A DNA stretch of 64,000 bases from Neisseriaceae bacterium (GCA_027489245.1 JAIYAC010000017.1:1-64000); one strand, 5' to 3'; shown: positions 27,582-37,306, counted from the stretch's first letter. Translations and numbers: made by a program. Notes: generated by a model from the letters alone, not told the origin.

Positions 27582-27867
27582 TGTGTGTGCTGACACACGC
27601 TACTCAGTGCATGCCGATGCTGCCGGGCATCGCCCAGCGAACATAGGCCCAATGCGCCTTGCGCGTGCACCCGGGAAAACCGGCATCAGCCGCATTGCAA
27701 TAAATGCCGGGCCACACGGAACACACCCTTATATAAATCATGCACTTGCAGATTAAGTGCATTTTTCTTGAAAAAATGTGCAGCAAAACGCTTGACGGCC
27801 ACAGGGTGGCAAGTTAAAGTGCGCACCTCTTCGCAACGCAGCGATGCGAAACGAAGAGCTGGTGTCA
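27582..27867 (+). promoter_or_regulatory. tRNA operon leader: terminator-like stem and promoter
   Basis: No gene is visible. TGCACTT (27741-27747) and AAGTGCA (27755-27761) form a stem followed by TTTTT, a probable terminator. The tRNA promoter is TTGACG (27792-27797), 17 bases, TAAAGT (27815-27820), followed by GC-rich GCGCACC, a discriminator typical of stringently controlled stable-RNA promoters. Confidence 0.7.
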
Positions 27868-27943
<76 letters not shown>

Positions 27944-27956
27944 GGAAACACACTAG

Positions 27957-28032
27957 GTCCCCATCGTCTAGAGGCCTAGGACATCGCCCTTTCACGGCGG
28001 TAACCGGGGTTCGAATCCCCGTGGGGACGCCA
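27957..28032 (+). tRNA. tRNA-Glu (TTC)
   Basis: 76 bases: acceptor GTCCCCA/TGGGGAC, anticodon loop CTTTCAC with anticodon TTC, T-loop GGTTCGAATCC, and terminal GCCA including the encoded CCA. It sits between two identical alanine tRNA genes. Confidence 0.97.
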
Positions 28033-28040
28033 CATTGCGT

Positions 28041-28116
<76 letters not shown>

Positions 28117-28122
28117 CCAATT

Positions 28123-28152
28123 AAAAAAACCGGTCAGCTGACCGGTTTTTTG
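28123..28152 (+). terminator. Terminator of the tRNA operon
   Basis: A palindromic stem AAAACCGGTCAG/CTGACCGGTTTT, with A- and T-runs on each side; it can serve both the tRNA operon and the converging gene. Confidence 0.92.
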
Positions 28153-28209
28153 CTTTTTCAACACACCACACCACCACAGCCTGCCGCCCGACAGCGCTAC
28201 GCCACCGGG

Positions 28210-28734
28210 CTAGGCGGCAAATATCGCCTCGTACTGCCCCCATAGCTGGCTTTGCGCATGCCAATCTGCCGGCTCGGCGCTGTGCTGCAACACCCGCAGC
28301 AAAAAATGCACGGTGACAAACATTGCATGAATACGGCCCCGGGCCGCCTCGCAAGCTTCCGGCATGGTCAGCCACAGGCGCTGCCACAGGTGCCCCAGCC
28401 GCGCCACCACCTCGCTTATCTGCACCAGCTCGTTGAACAAGCCATGCGCCGGCTGGCCGCCGGCCAATAGTGCGCGCTCGCGCATGTCTGCCAGGCGCTC
28501 TTCCAGCAGCGCCAGCAGCTGGCCCAGCGCGTGCGCCAGCTCTGCCGGACTGGCATCTTCCCCCGCCTGGCCGTCCGGGTCCAGCAGCAAGGCATGCTGG
28601 CTGAGCAGGCTGGCGCTAAAGGTGGTGACGGCGGCAGCATGCCCGTGGCCGTGCGGCTGGCCATGGCCTGGCAGCTGCTGCGGCGTATGCTGGCTAATGC
28701 CCTCGGCACTGCCTACTGGTGCAATCTTGATCAT
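28210..28734 (-). CDS. Hypothetical helical protein
   Basis: 174 residues, no family recognised. The N-terminal 40 residues are low-complexity with a His/Gly/Pro cluster (GHGQPHGHGH); the remainder is predicted all-helical, e.g. AELAHALGQLLALLEERLADMRERALLAGG and QISEVVARLGHLWQRLWLTMPEACEAARGRIHAMFVTVHFLLRVLQ. No signal peptide or membrane span. AGGGGGC precedes the ATG, supporting a real gene. It lies 43 bases after ribA on the same strand and may be cotranscribed with it, without evidence of a role in riboflavin synthesis. Confidence 0.7.
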   Translation of the reverse strand: MIKIAPVGSAEGISQHTPQQLPGHGQPHGHGHAAAVTTFSASLLSQHALLLDPDGQAGEDASPAELAHALGQLLALLEERLADMRERALLAGGQPAHGLFNELVQISEVVARLGHLWQRLWLTMPEACEAARGRIHAMFVTVHFLLRVLQHSAEPADWHAQSQLWGQYEAIFAA

Positions 28735-28777
28735 GCTGCCCCCTGTTCAGGTTTTTATCGCCACCAGGGCCAGAAAC

Positions 28778-29386
28778 TTAACGGCCGAACAGATGGCCCA
28801 GTTTGGCGCGCTTGGTGTCCAGATAGTGGTCATTGTACGGGTTGCGGCCAACCTGCAGCGGCACGCGCTCGGCCACCCGGATGCCAGCCTGCTCCAGCGT
28901 GGCAATCTTGCGCGGGTTGTTGGTCATGATGCGCACCGCGTCCACGCCCAGTAGCGCCAGCATTTCGCGAGCAATGCGGAAGTCACGCATATCGGCCGGG
29001 AAACCCAGCTGCTCGTTGGCTTCTACCGTATCAGCCCCCCCATCTTGCAGCTTGTAGGCGCGAATTTTGTTGATCAGACCGATACCACGGCCCTCCTGAC
29101 GCAGATATAGCAAGATACCGCGGCCTTCGGCGGCAATCGCCTCCAGTGCGGCCTCCAGCTGGAAGCCGCAATCGCAACGCAGGGAAAACAGGCCGTCGCC
29201 GGTCAGGCATTCGGAATGCACGCGGGCCAGCGGGGCATCGCCACCACTGATATCGCCCAGCGTCAACGCAACGTGCTCGCGCCCGCCTTGCTCTTCAAAA
29301 CCATGCATCTGGAACACACCCCAAGGCGTAGGCAGCTTGCAACTGGCAACCAGATCTACACGGGGCTGGGTGTCGGCTTGGCTCAA
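28778..29386 (-). CDS. ribA: GTP cyclohydrolase II
   Basis: First step of riboflavin synthesis: GTP to diaminopyrimidine plus formate. The 202-residue protein has [20 protein letters not shown] with the three zinc-binding cysteines, the catalytic region [44 protein letters not shown] and MTNNPRKI. The frame is open upstream to an ATG at 29455, but a TTG at 29386 preceded by CGGAG at seven bases gives the canonical short N-terminus ([19 protein letters not shown]), so a TTG start is called. It is the stand-alone form, not fused to RibB. Confidence 0.94.
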   Translation of the reverse strand: MSQADTQPRVDLVASCKLPTPWGVFQMHGFEEQGGREHVALTLGDISGGDAPLARVHSECLTGDGLFSLRCDCGFQLEAALEAIAAEGRGILLYLRQEGRGIGLINKIRAYKLQDGGADTVEANEQLGFPADMRDFRIAREMLALLGVDAVRIMTNNPRKIATLEQAGIRVAERVPLQVGRNPYNDHYLDTKRAKLGHLFGR

Positions 29387-29472
29387 AATAGACTCCGATT
29401 CTAGGAAAACAGGCGAGGCATGGTAGCCATGCCCCCACCAATTGAGAAAGATCAATCAAACGAACACATCAG

Positions 29473-30168
29473 TCAGCTTTTTTCAACAGCGCTGCCAAGC
29501 TGGCTAAACGGTACCGACAAAGCCAGTGCCAAGGCGGCCAGCGCCGCCTGCTCGGCCTCGCCAAAAAAACCAGGCCGGGCGTCTTCTGCATCCAGAATGC
29601 CTACCACGCGGCCATCTGCGGCCAGCACCGGCAGGCACACTTCGCTTTGCACCTTGGGGTCACACTCGTAATACGCCCCGCCTGCAGCCTGCCAGGCAGC
29701 CACGTCGGCCACGATGGCGGCACGGCCGCTCAAGCCTACGCGGCTATTGTTGCTGAACAAGGCAAAGTCTTCGGTAAGCGGAAACTCGCCACGACTGGGC
29801 AGGCCACGGTAGGCCAGCTTGACCAGCCGCGCCTGGCCATCACGCTCAAAGCGGCAATACACACCCAGCCAGTCGGCCGCCACCACCTGCAGCGTGGCCT
29901 CCACCAGCGCCTGCAGTTGCATGAGCATGGCATCAGCAGCCGCACTCTCGCCACCCAGCCAAGGCGCCACGTTATAAGGGGTGTCGTCCAGCTCATCCAC
30001 CAGCGAGCAGCTCCCGCCCTCGCCCAGCTTGGGCACCAGATAACGATACACATCCGCCGGGGCCGCCAGCGGCAAGCCCGGCAATGCAGCGGCCAGCTGG
30101 CCTACAGCATGGGTAACAGCAGCAGCCGGCAGGGACAAGCCCACGGCATCCAGATACGCCTGAGGCAT
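29473..30168 (-). CDS. GAF-domain protein
   Basis: 231 residues. The GAF-like domain covers about residues 80-220: LQVVAADWLGVYCRFERDGQARLVKLAYRGLP, SRVGLSGRAAIVADVAAW, YYECDPKVQSEVCLPVLAADGRVVGILDAED. This resembles free methionine-R-sulfoxide reductase (fRMsr), in which cysteines near the second of these segments are catalytic. The two cysteines in YECDPKVQSEVC are suggestive, but the first 75 residues are an extra region not seen in fRMsr, so enzyme activity is uncertain. GGAG lies before the ATG. Divergent from the patatin-like gene. Confidence 0.7.
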   Translation of the reverse strand: MPQAYLDAVGLSLPAAAVTHAVGQLAAALPGLPLAAPADVYRYLVPKLGEGGSCSLVDELDDTPYNVAPWLGGESAAADAMLMQLQALVEATLQVVAADWLGVYCRFERDGQARLVKLAYRGLPSRGEFPLTEDFALFSNNSRVGLSGRAAIVADVAAWQAAGGAYYECDPKVQSEVCLPVLAADGRVVGILDAEDARPGFFGEAEQAALAALALALSVPFSQLGSAVEKS

Positions 30169-30204
30169 ACGACAGACTCCGGTAAAGTAATTTAGTCGGG
30201 TATT

Positions 30205-31314
30205 ATGACCGCTTTTGTACTAGACACTCCAGCCATGACTGCCATTATTCTGCGCTCGGCACCGGCCCTCACCCTGAAAGCCGGCCCGGCAGCACGCCGC
30301 CGGCTACAGCAACACGGGTTACAGGCGCTGGATATCACCACCCTGCCCGGCGCGGCAGGTGGCCCCAAGGCACTGGGGCTGTCCGGGCTGGACCAGGCGG
30401 TGTTCGGTTGGCTGGCCGGGCAGCCTGCGGTGCGCGACCTGGTGGGGGCATCGATAGGAGGCTGGCGCTTTGCCTGCGCCATGCAGGCAGACCCGGCGGC
30501 CAGCCTGGCGCGCTTTGCGGCCAACTATGTGGCACAGGACTACAGCCGCCAGCCCACGCGGGCGCTGATTTATCAAAACTGGCAAGCCCTGTTACACGAC
30601 ACGCTAGGGCCGGATGGCCTGAACGCCATACTGCAGCACCCGTACTACCGCCTCAGCCTGATCCTGGTACGCGCACGCGGCCTGCTGCGCCATGAGCAGC
30701 GCGCACCCCTGCTGGCCGGCCTGGCGCTGGCGGCGGCGTGCAATACCGCAGGGCGCGGCCAGCTACGCCATGTTTTCGAGCGGCTGATCTGCCACGATGC
30801 GCGCAGCGCACTGGCGTTTGCCCCGCAAGACCGCATCCCCACCCAGCGCGTGGCGCTGTCTGCGGCCAACCTGCTGCCTGCGCTGCTGGGCACCACCGGT
30901 GTACCGGGGCTGTTTGACGGGGTAGCCATACCCGGCGCCAGCACAGGGGTATACCGCGATGGCGGGCTGCTGGACTACCACCTGGACTACCCATGGCAAC
31001 GGCAGGACGGCATCACGCTGTACCTGCACTACCAGCCGCGCATTGTGCCGGGCTGGTTTGACAAGGCACTGCCATGGCGCCAGCCCGTTGCTGCCCACCA
31101 CAGCAGCACCCTGCTGGTGACACCCAGCCCGGCCTACCTGGCCAGCCTGACGCTGGGCCGCCTGCCAGACCGTGGCGACCCGAAACGCTTTGCGCACGAC
31201 GACGCCCTGCGTCGTCGGCTATGGGCGCAGGCGGTGGCAGAAAGCCAGCGCCTGGGGGATGAATGGCGCGAGCGGCTGCTGCGCCAGGACTGGGGTGATA
31301 TGGCCCCCTTATGA
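30205..31314 (+). CDS. Patatin-like phospholipase family protein
   Basis: 369 residues. An oxyanion-loop-like GAAGGPKALGLSGLD (about 50-64), a serine elbow GASIGG (about 82-87) and a DGG motif in GVYRDGGLLDYHLDYPW match the Ser-Asp dyad layout of patatin-type lipid acyl hydrolases, though GASIG replaces the common GTSAG form. No signal peptide. A second in-frame ATG at 30235 is a possible start; neither has a strong ribosome site. It converges on the signalling operon, and the two stop codons overlap (TTATGA). Confidence 0.7.
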   Translation: MTAFVLDTPAMTAIILRSAPALTLKAGPAARRRLQQHGLQALDITTLPGAAGGPKALGLSGLDQAVFGWLAGQPAVRDLVGASIGGWRFACAMQADPAASLARFAANYVAQDYSRQPTRALIYQNWQALLHDTLGPDGLNAILQHPYYRLSLILVRARGLLRHEQRAPLLAGLALAAACNTAGRGQLRHVFERLICHDARSALAFAPQDRIPTQRVALSAANLLPALLGTTGVPGLFDGVAIPGASTGVYRDGGLLDYHLDYPWQRQDGITLYLHYQPRIVPGWFDKALPWRQPVAAHHSSTLLVTPSPAYLASLTLGRLPDRGDPKRFAHDDALRRRLWAQAVAESQRLGDEWRERLLRQDWGDMAPL

Positions 31315-32520
31315 TGCGGCGCTGCCGGCCTCCAGCGCCTGCAACAGCGCCTTCATGCTGCTATCCACATCGGCACTCTGGTCGTACAGCTCGGTCGCCT
31401 CTTGCGTAGCGCGTGCCACCAGGCCAGCCAGCATGCGCTCCTGGCCTTCGGTCAGCCCCAGGCTGACAAAGGCGCGCTCGATGTCCTCGCGCAGGCGCAA
31501 CATGATGTCGTTACTGCTCCACTGCTGCTGGCGAAAACGGTTATCAATGACCTGCAGCGTCGCACGGGTGCGCGACACCAGCTGCGCCAGTGTGGCGGCT
31601 TGCTGGTGCTGCTGCCACGCAGCATCCAGCGCGGCCAGGCGCGCCGTAGCGCCTTCTACCAGAAAAGCCAGGTTGTCACGCAAGCGGCCGTTACGCTCTT
31701 CGTCTTCGCGCGGCATGTTTTTGACTGCCAGCGACACGTGGCCATAGCTGAACACCGTCACCCGCCCGGCATCCACAATCGGCCCGCGCCGCGCCAGGGT
31801 GTCGATCAGCCCGATTTCCAGCTGGCCACAAGGGCCTTCGCCATTGACCGTACTTACCCCACGGGCAGAGCGCAGCTGCACACTGGCATCCAGCCCCAGG
31901 TCTTGCAGGGCTTGCAACATGCACTTTTGCAAGGCGGTGTTATCCGGCAGCACAAAAGTGCTTTTCAAAAACTGCAGCACAATACCGATTTCGCTGGCGC
32001 TGGTCATGGCAGTAAACGCCGCCTGCATGGCATTCGCTACCTGGCCTTGCAACTGCTGGCCCGCCTGGCGCGCCTCGCCGTTACGCAGCGCCACGCTGAT
32101 TTTGCTCAGTAGCTCGGCATTCACATAGGGCTTGGCAATATAGTCCTCCGCCCCAGCTTCGTAGCCGGCCATTTTGTCTTCCAGCTCTACCCTGCCAGAC
32201 AAAAAAATCACCGGAATGGCCGCCAGGCGCGCATCGGCCTTGATCTCGCGGCAGATATCGTAGCCTTCCATATCCGGCAGGCCGACATCCAGCAAGACCA
32301 GCTGCGGGCAGGTGTGCCCCTGGCTGGCCAGCACATCCAGCCGCGATAAGGCACTCATGCCGTCTGCGGCCTCTTCTACCGCAAAGCCCTCCAGCTCCAG
32401 CAATTGTTTCAAGTTAAAACGCAGCGGTGGCTGGTCTTCCACCATGAAAATGCGGATAGCTGGCGCACTTTGGGCAACCGCTACAGCGGCCACACTGTCT
32501 TCTTCAAAAAAAATGGTCAT
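31309..32520 (-). CDS. Response regulator with uncharacterised helical output domain
   Basis: 403 residues. The receiver domain (about 20-145) has the acidic pair VEDQ, the phosphoacceptor in LVLLDVGLPDMEGYD, the conserved Ser in FLSGR and Lys in YIAKPY. The remaining 250 residues have no DNA-binding, GGDEF, EAL or HD motif. They contain AMQAAFTAMTSASEIGIVLQFLKSTFVLPDNTALQKCMLQALQDLGLDASVQLR and a long helical C-terminus. Output is unknown. The start overlaps the stop of the upstream EAL gene by four bases (ATGA), so it is the last gene of a coupled three-gene operon. Confidence 0.85.
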   Translation of the reverse strand: MTIFFEEDSVAAVAVAQSAPAIRIFMVEDQPPLRFNLKQLLELEGFAVEEAADGMSALSRLDVLASQGHTCPQLVLLDVGLPDMEGYDICREIKADARLAAIPVIFLSGRVELEDKMAGYEAGAEDYIAKPYVNAELLSKISVALRNGEARQAGQQLQGQVANAMQAAFTAMTSASEIGIVLQFLKSTFVLPDNTALQKCMLQALQDLGLDASVQLRSARGVSTVNGEGPCGQLEIGLIDTLARRGPIVDAGRVTVFSYGHVSLAVKNMPREDEERNGRLRDNLAFLVEGATARLAALDAAWQQHQQAATLAQLVSRTRATLQVIDNRFRQQQWSSNDIMLRLREDIERAFVSLGLTEGQERMLAGLVARATQEATELYDQSADVDSSMKALLQALEAGSAAS

Positions 32521-34229
32521 GTCGGCACCCTTGCTGTCATCCAGTCTGGCAAATGCTCTGCAACATCCCGGGCACTCAGCGGTGGGCTAAACAGGTAGCC
32601 CTGGTACGCATCGCACCCCATTTGCTGCAATAACTGTTTTTGTTCCTCCCGCTCTACCCCTTCGGCAATCACCGACATGCCAAAGCTACTGGCCAGGGAA
32701 ATCACCGCCTGGGTAATGGCACGATCGCCTGACGAGGTCAGGATATTGCGCACAAACGACTGGTCCACCTTAAGCACATCCAGCGGAAAGCGCTTCAGGT
32801 AAGCCAGGCTGGAATAACCGGTACCAAAGTCATCCAGCGCCAGCTTCACCCCCAGGCTTTTCAGCTGCAGCAAGGTGCCTACCGTGCGCTCGGCATCCAC
32901 CATGGCGGTGCCTTCGGTGATCTCGATTTCCAGCAGCGTGGGGGGCAAACCGCTAAAGTCCAGCGCTGCCTCGATGCTGTGCAGCAAGTTGGCCGCAGCA
33001 AACTGCCGTGCCGACAGGTTTACCGCCATGCGCACGCCCGGTGCGACGTGCTGCCAGCTGGCCAGCCGCTGGCAGGCTTCGGCCAATACCCAGCAACCAA
33101 TAGAAATGATCTGGCCGTTTTCTTCAGCCAGCGGGATAAAGCGCAGCGGCGACACCCGGCCCAGCCGCGGGTGATGCCAGCGCAGCAGCGCCTCGAAACC
33201 GGTAAGACTGCCGTCTTGCAGGGAAATCTGCGGCTGGTAGTGCAGCTCGAATTCGTTGCGTTCCAGCGCACGGTACAGGTCGTTGCTTAGCCGCAAACGC
33301 TCGCTGGCCTCGGCATTCATTTGCGCGGTATAGCCCAGCACCTGGCTGCCACCCATGCCCTGGGCCTGGTGCAATGCCACCTCGGCCCGCCCCAGCAGCT
33401 GCTGCGCATCCGAGGCGTCGGCTGGAAACAGGCAATAACCGATGCTCACCGGAATAAACATCTCCTCGCCCAGCACGGTCATGGGTTGCAGCCAGGCCTC
33501 CTGCAAACAGGTAGCCAATAGCTGGGCGGCGGCGGGCTCGCCCACCTGGGCCACCACGGCAAAATTGGGCCCGACCAGGCGAAAAGCCCGCCCCATGTCG
33601 CCCAGGGTTTGCTCCAGCCGCTGGCCACACTCGCGTAGCGCAGCGTCGCCGGCCTGGTAGCCCAGCGAGTCATTAATCCGCGAAAAATGATCTACCCCCA
33701 GCACTAGGACCAACACCAGCTGGCCAGGGGTTTCGCATAGCCCGCCCTGCCCGGATAGTGCCTCCAGCAGCGCCATACGGCTGCCCAGACCGGTTAGCTG
33801 GTCCAGATAGCGCAGCCGGTGTGCCTCGGCCTGCAAGCGATGTGCCTCTACCTGCTGCTGGGCGCTGCGACCCAGGCGGGTTTCTATGGCATTGAGCAGG
33901 TCTTCACGCTGAAAGGGCTTGGGGAGATAGTCGTCTGCGCCCAGGTTCATGCCCTGGCGCTGGTCTTGTTTATCGGCCAGCGCGGTGAGCAGGATCACCG
34001 GCAGCTGTGCGGTGGCGGGCTGGCTGCGCAGCTGGCGCAGCAAGGCGTAGCCATCCATGCGCGGCATCATCACATCGCTGATCACCAGTGCGTAAACATG
34101 GCTGCGCAGGTAGTCCAGCGCTTCCTGCCCGTCGCCGGCCGCATCGGCTTCGTAGCCTTCCAGCCGCAGCAGCGCCATGATGTTGTTACGAATGGCAATG
34201 TCGTCTTCCACTACCAGAATACGCCTCAT
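32517..34229 (-). CDS. Response regulator with degenerate GGDEF and intact EAL domain
   Basis: 570 residues: receiver (1-120, with VVEDD, ISDVMMPRMDGY, LTALAD, LPKPF), a GGDEF-like domain (about 140-300) and an EAL domain (about 315-560). The GGDEF site reads RLVGPNF, so cyclase activity is not expected. The EAL site is intact: FEALLRWHHP, NLSARQF, EITEGTAM, LALDDFGTGYSSLAYLKRFPLDVLKVDQSF, VIAEGVE and QGYLFSPPL. The prediction is a phosphorylation-controlled cyclic-di-GMP phosphodiesterase. ATG at 34229 overlaps the kinase stop by four bases. Confidence 0.93.
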   Translation of the reverse strand: MRRILVVEDDIAIRNNIMALLRLEGYEADAAGDGQEALDYLRSHVYALVISDVMMPRMDGYALLRQLRSQPATAQLPVILLTALADKQDQRQGMNLGADDYLPKPFQREDLLNAIETRLGRSAQQQVEAHRLQAEAHRLRYLDQLTGLGSRMALLEALSGQGGLCETPGQLVLVLVLGVDHFSRINDSLGYQAGDAALRECGQRLEQTLGDMGRAFRLVGPNFAVVAQVGEPAAAQLLATCLQEAWLQPMTVLGEEMFIPVSIGYCLFPADASDAQQLLGRAEVALHQAQGMGGSQVLGYTAQMNAEASERLRLSNDLYRALERNEFELHYQPQISLQDGSLTGFEALLRWHHPRLGRVSPLRFIPLAEENGQIISIGCWVLAEACQRLASWQHVAPGVRMAVNLSARQFAAANLLHSIEAALDFSGLPPTLLEIEITEGTAMVDAERTVGTLLQLKSLGVKLALDDFGTGYSSLAYLKRFPLDVLKVDQSFVRNILTSSGDRAITQAVISLASSFGMSVIAEGVEREEQKQLLQQMGCDAYQGYLFSPPLSARDVAEHLPDWMTARVPT

Positions 34230-37200
34230 GCTGGTCGCCCTTTCTGCTGTTCCTGCACCGGCAGGCGCACGCAAAAATGCGTGCCGCGCCCCTGCTCGCT
34301 GCTGACGGTGATCTGCCCGTGATGCAGCTCGACTGATTTGCGCACAATGCACAAGCCCAGGCCGGTACCGGGTATCGGCCCCACGTTCTGGGCACGGTGA
34401 AAGGCATCAAACAGCTGTGGCAGGTCTTCTGGCGGAATGCCTATGCCTTGGTCTTGCACGTCAAAAATGATTTCACTGCCATCACAGCGCGCAGAAAACC
34501 GGATCTCGCCGCCTTGGGGGGAATACTTGAACGCGTTGCTCAGCAAGTTGCCCAGAATTTCGCGCAGCAGCTTTTCATCCAGCAGCAATACCGGCTGTGG
34601 CAGCACCATGTCCACCACCACACTGGCCAGCACTTCCTCGCCACGCGCGTGAGACGCCTGGCTGACTTCGTGTACCAGGTGGTGACAGAAGCGCGCCACA
34701 TCCAGCGGCTGCGGCACAAATTCCACGCGCTCGGCCTCTACCCGCCCGATCAGCAGAATGTTGTCCAGCATATCGGTCATGCGCTGTACCGAGGTCTGGA
34801 TGGATTCCAGCAGCGCTTCGCGCCGCTCTGGCGGCAAGCGGTCGTGATAGTGGCGCAGTAGCTCGGCGGAAGACAGCACGGTAGCCAGCGGGGTACGAAA
34901 CTCGTGCGAGGTCATGGAGACAAAGCGCGACTTCAACACATTCAGCTCTTGCTGCTTGGCCAGTGCATCACGGATTTCCTGCTCGGCGGCATGGCGCTCG
35001 GACACATCCACCAGCGTCCAGATGGTGCCTTTGTCCGGCTGGTTTTTCACAATACTGGTGCCGTTCATCTGCACCCAGATCAGCTTGCCGCTTTTGGTTT
35101 GCAGCTGCCGCTCGGTGGTAAAGATCTGGCCGGCAGCCAGGCAGCCGTAGGCGTCGCGGCCAAAGCTGTCGAACTCTTCGTCGCTACGGAAGTAAATACG
35201 GCTGCTCATGCCGATCAGCTCGGCTTCGCTATAGCCCAATAGCAGCGAGAAGGTACGGTTGATCCACAGCAGGCGTCGATTGGTGACAAAGGCCATGCCC
35301 ACCAGCGCCGACTGCAAGATGGCCTCGCGCTCGGTATGCGTGCGCAGCAGCTCGAATTCCAGCTCTTTGCGGCGGCTGATATCCATCATCACCCATACCG
35401 TCCCCTGCGCCATCTGTTCGGGGTTGATGGGCTTGCCGGATAGCTGCACCCACAGTAGTTGGCCGCAGGCCGTGCGCATGCGCATTTCCGTGGCGTAGGC
35501 GCGGCCTTCGGCAAAGGCCAGCCGCGCATCACGCGTGGTGCGCAGAAAATCCTGCTGCACATCGTAATAGCGCTCCAGGCTACCGCCCTGCATGCGCTCC
35601 GGCGTGGTCTGGAACAGCTCGGCGGCGGTGCTGTTTACCCAGCGCACAAAGCCCTGGCCATCGACAAACGCCATACCGGCAATGGTGTTGTCCAGGATGG
35701 ATTCCCGCTCGCGCAGCGTGCTGGTCAGGTCTTTTTCCAGGCGCTTGCGGTGGGTGATGTCGGTAAAAAATACCAGTGCTGCCTGGCGGCCATGCCACTC
35801 TATCAGCACCACGCCGCTGTCTACCCAGCGCACCTCGCCGTTTTTATTCACCACCCGCAGATCATCGCGTGCTTCTACCTGCTCGCCCCCCACGCGGCGG
35901 CGGTGAATATCCAGTACACGCCCTTGGTCATCCGGGTGAATCAGGCTGGCAAAATCGATCTCGGCCAGCTCGGCAATGCTATAGCCGCTGATTTCGGCAG
36001 CACGCGGATTGGACAGCACAATCCGCATGCCCTGTACCACCACAATGCCATCGCGCACATTGTCGATGACCAGACGGTAGTGTTCTTCGGATTGGCGCAG
36101 GGCGTCTTCACTGCGGCGGCGGGCGGAAATATCGCGGAAAAACGCGCCGATAAACCCCTGCTGGCTGGACGAAAACGGCCAGAACGAGGCGTCGACATGC
36201 TGCAGCTGGCCATCACGCTGCAGGGTGAACTCCAGCGAAGTAGCCTCGGCCAGCTGCATGCCCTGGTCCCCCAGCAGCAAGCCGTCAGGCAGCTGCTCTG
36301 GCGACAGCGGCAGCACCTCCAGCAGCGGCCGGCCTACCGCCTGCTCGCCGTGCAGGCCAAAGATCTCTTCGGCGTGGATGTTCCAGTCGATGATCAGGCC
36401 GGTATGGTCCAGCACCACCATGGCGATACTGGCAAACTCGAACAGCATGCGCGCCCGTTCCATGTGCTCGTACAGCACTTGCTCGGCCACATGCTGGCGC
36501 GTCATGTCGCGCAGGGTAATGCCGCGATAAGGCAAACCGGACAGCACAAACTGCCAGCCAGACAGCTCTAGCGGCACGCGGCTGCCATTGCTGTGCAGCG
36601 CGGGGATTTCCAGCGGGCGCATGGTATGCGCCATGGCACCGCCATCGTCCGAAAACAGCCAGTCGTGAAAACGGTTATGCAGCGGCGCGGGCACCAGCAG
36701 CGCCGCCAGCGGCCGCCCCAGCGCGGCACTGTCAGACCAGCCTAGCAGGCGCTCTGCCTCGCGGTTCCACTCGCAGACATAGCCCTCGGCGTCCAGCACA
36801 ATTACGGCAATGGCGGAATAGGCAAACAGGTGGCGCAGGTTGTCATCGTTGCTGATGCTGCGCTGGTACAGGCCGGCCAGCTCGTCCACGATATTCTCCC
36901 GCCCGGCCAGCCAGTCCTCGGGCAGCTGCGCCAGGTCTGCCGGCTGCTCGAACAACACACCGGCCAGACGCGGCTCGCCGCCAAACGGGGAAATCATGCT
37001 GAAGGTGCACTCGGCTACGGCACGGTAGCTGCCATCCGGCTGGCGCAAGCGAAACAGCCGCTGGCGGCGGCCAGAGGCTGCTGGCTGGGCGTCGGCAAAC
37101 TGCGCCAGGTCATCCGGGTGTACCGCGGCCAGGTAGCGCGACGGGTCTTCGTGCAGTGCAGACAGGGGCCTGCCCCACAAGGCTTCGAAACCCGCGGACA

Positions 37201-37306
37201 CAAACAGGAAGCGGCTGCGTGCCGTATCTGCCAGCCAGTAAGCGCAGGCTAAAGGCTGGGCGTCACCGGCGGGAGCCGACAACGACAGGGTAGACTCAAG
37301 CGGCAT
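34226..37306 (-). CDS. Cytoplasmic multi-PAS sensor histidine kinase
   Basis: 1026 residues with no membrane segment or signal peptide. Six PAS-like units can be seen in succession (starting near residues 20, 165, 290, 405, 535 and 660), followed by a HisKA helix with VSMTSHEFRTPLATVLSSAELL, the N-box NLLSNAFKYSPQGG, and ATP-lid motifs DVQDQGIGIPPEDL and GTGLGLCIVRKSVELHHG. No receiver is fused. Ligands of the PAS units are unknown. It is first in the operon and coupled to the EAL regulator and the second receiver protein by ATGA overlaps, so these two are its probable phosphorylation partners. Confidence 0.93.
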   Translation of the reverse strand: MPLESTLSLSAPAGDAQPLACAYWLADTARSRFLFVSAGFEALWGRPLSALHEDPSRYLAAVHPDDLAQFADAQPAASGRRQRLFRLRQPDGSYRAVAECTFSMISPFGGEPRLAGVLFEQPADLAQLPEDWLAGRENIVDELAGLYQRSISNDDNLRHLFAYSAIAVIVLDAEGYVCEWNREAERLLGWSDSAALGRPLAALLVPAPLHNRFHDWLFSDDGGAMAHTMRPLEIPALHSNGSRVPLELSGWQFVLSGLPYRGITLRDMTRQHVAEQVLYEHMERARMLFEFASIAMVVLDHTGLIIDWNIHAEEIFGLHGEQAVGRPLLEVLPLSPEQLPDGLLLGDQGMQLAEATSLEFTLQRDGQLQHVDASFWPFSSSQQGFIGAFFRDISARRRSEDALRQSEEHYRLVIDNVRDGIVVVQGMRIVLSNPRAAEISGYSIAELAEIDFASLIHPDDQGRVLDIHRRRVGGEQVEARDDLRVVNKNGEVRWVDSGVVLIEWHGRQAALVFFTDITHRKRLEKDLTSTLRERESILDNTIAGMAFVDGQGFVRWVNSTAAELFQTTPERMQGGSLERYYDVQQDFLRTTRDARLAFAEGRAYATEMRMRTACGQLLWVQLSGKPINPEQMAQGTVWVMMDISRRKELEFELLRTHTEREAILQSALVGMAFVTNRRLLWINRTFSLLLGYSEAELIGMSSRIYFRSDEEFDSFGRDAYGCLAAGQIFTTERQLQTKSGKLIWVQMNGTSIVKNQPDKGTIWTLVDVSERHAAEQEIRDALAKQQELNVLKSRFVSMTSHEFRTPLATVLSSAELLRHYHDRLPPERREALLESIQTSVQRMTDMLDNILLIGRVEAERVEFVPQPLDVARFCHHLVHEVSQASHARGEEVLASVVVDMVLPQPVLLLDEKLLREILGNLLSNAFKYSPQGGEIRFSARCDGSEIIFDVQDQGIGIPPEDLPQLFDAFHRAQNVGPIPGTGLGLCIVRKSVELHHGQITVSSEQGRGTHFCVRLPVQEQQKGRPA

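Noticed and set aside
27604-27786. 60-codon leftward frame before the tRNA genes
   Set aside because: It covers the terminator-like stem upstream of the tRNA promoter and has an unlikely composition.
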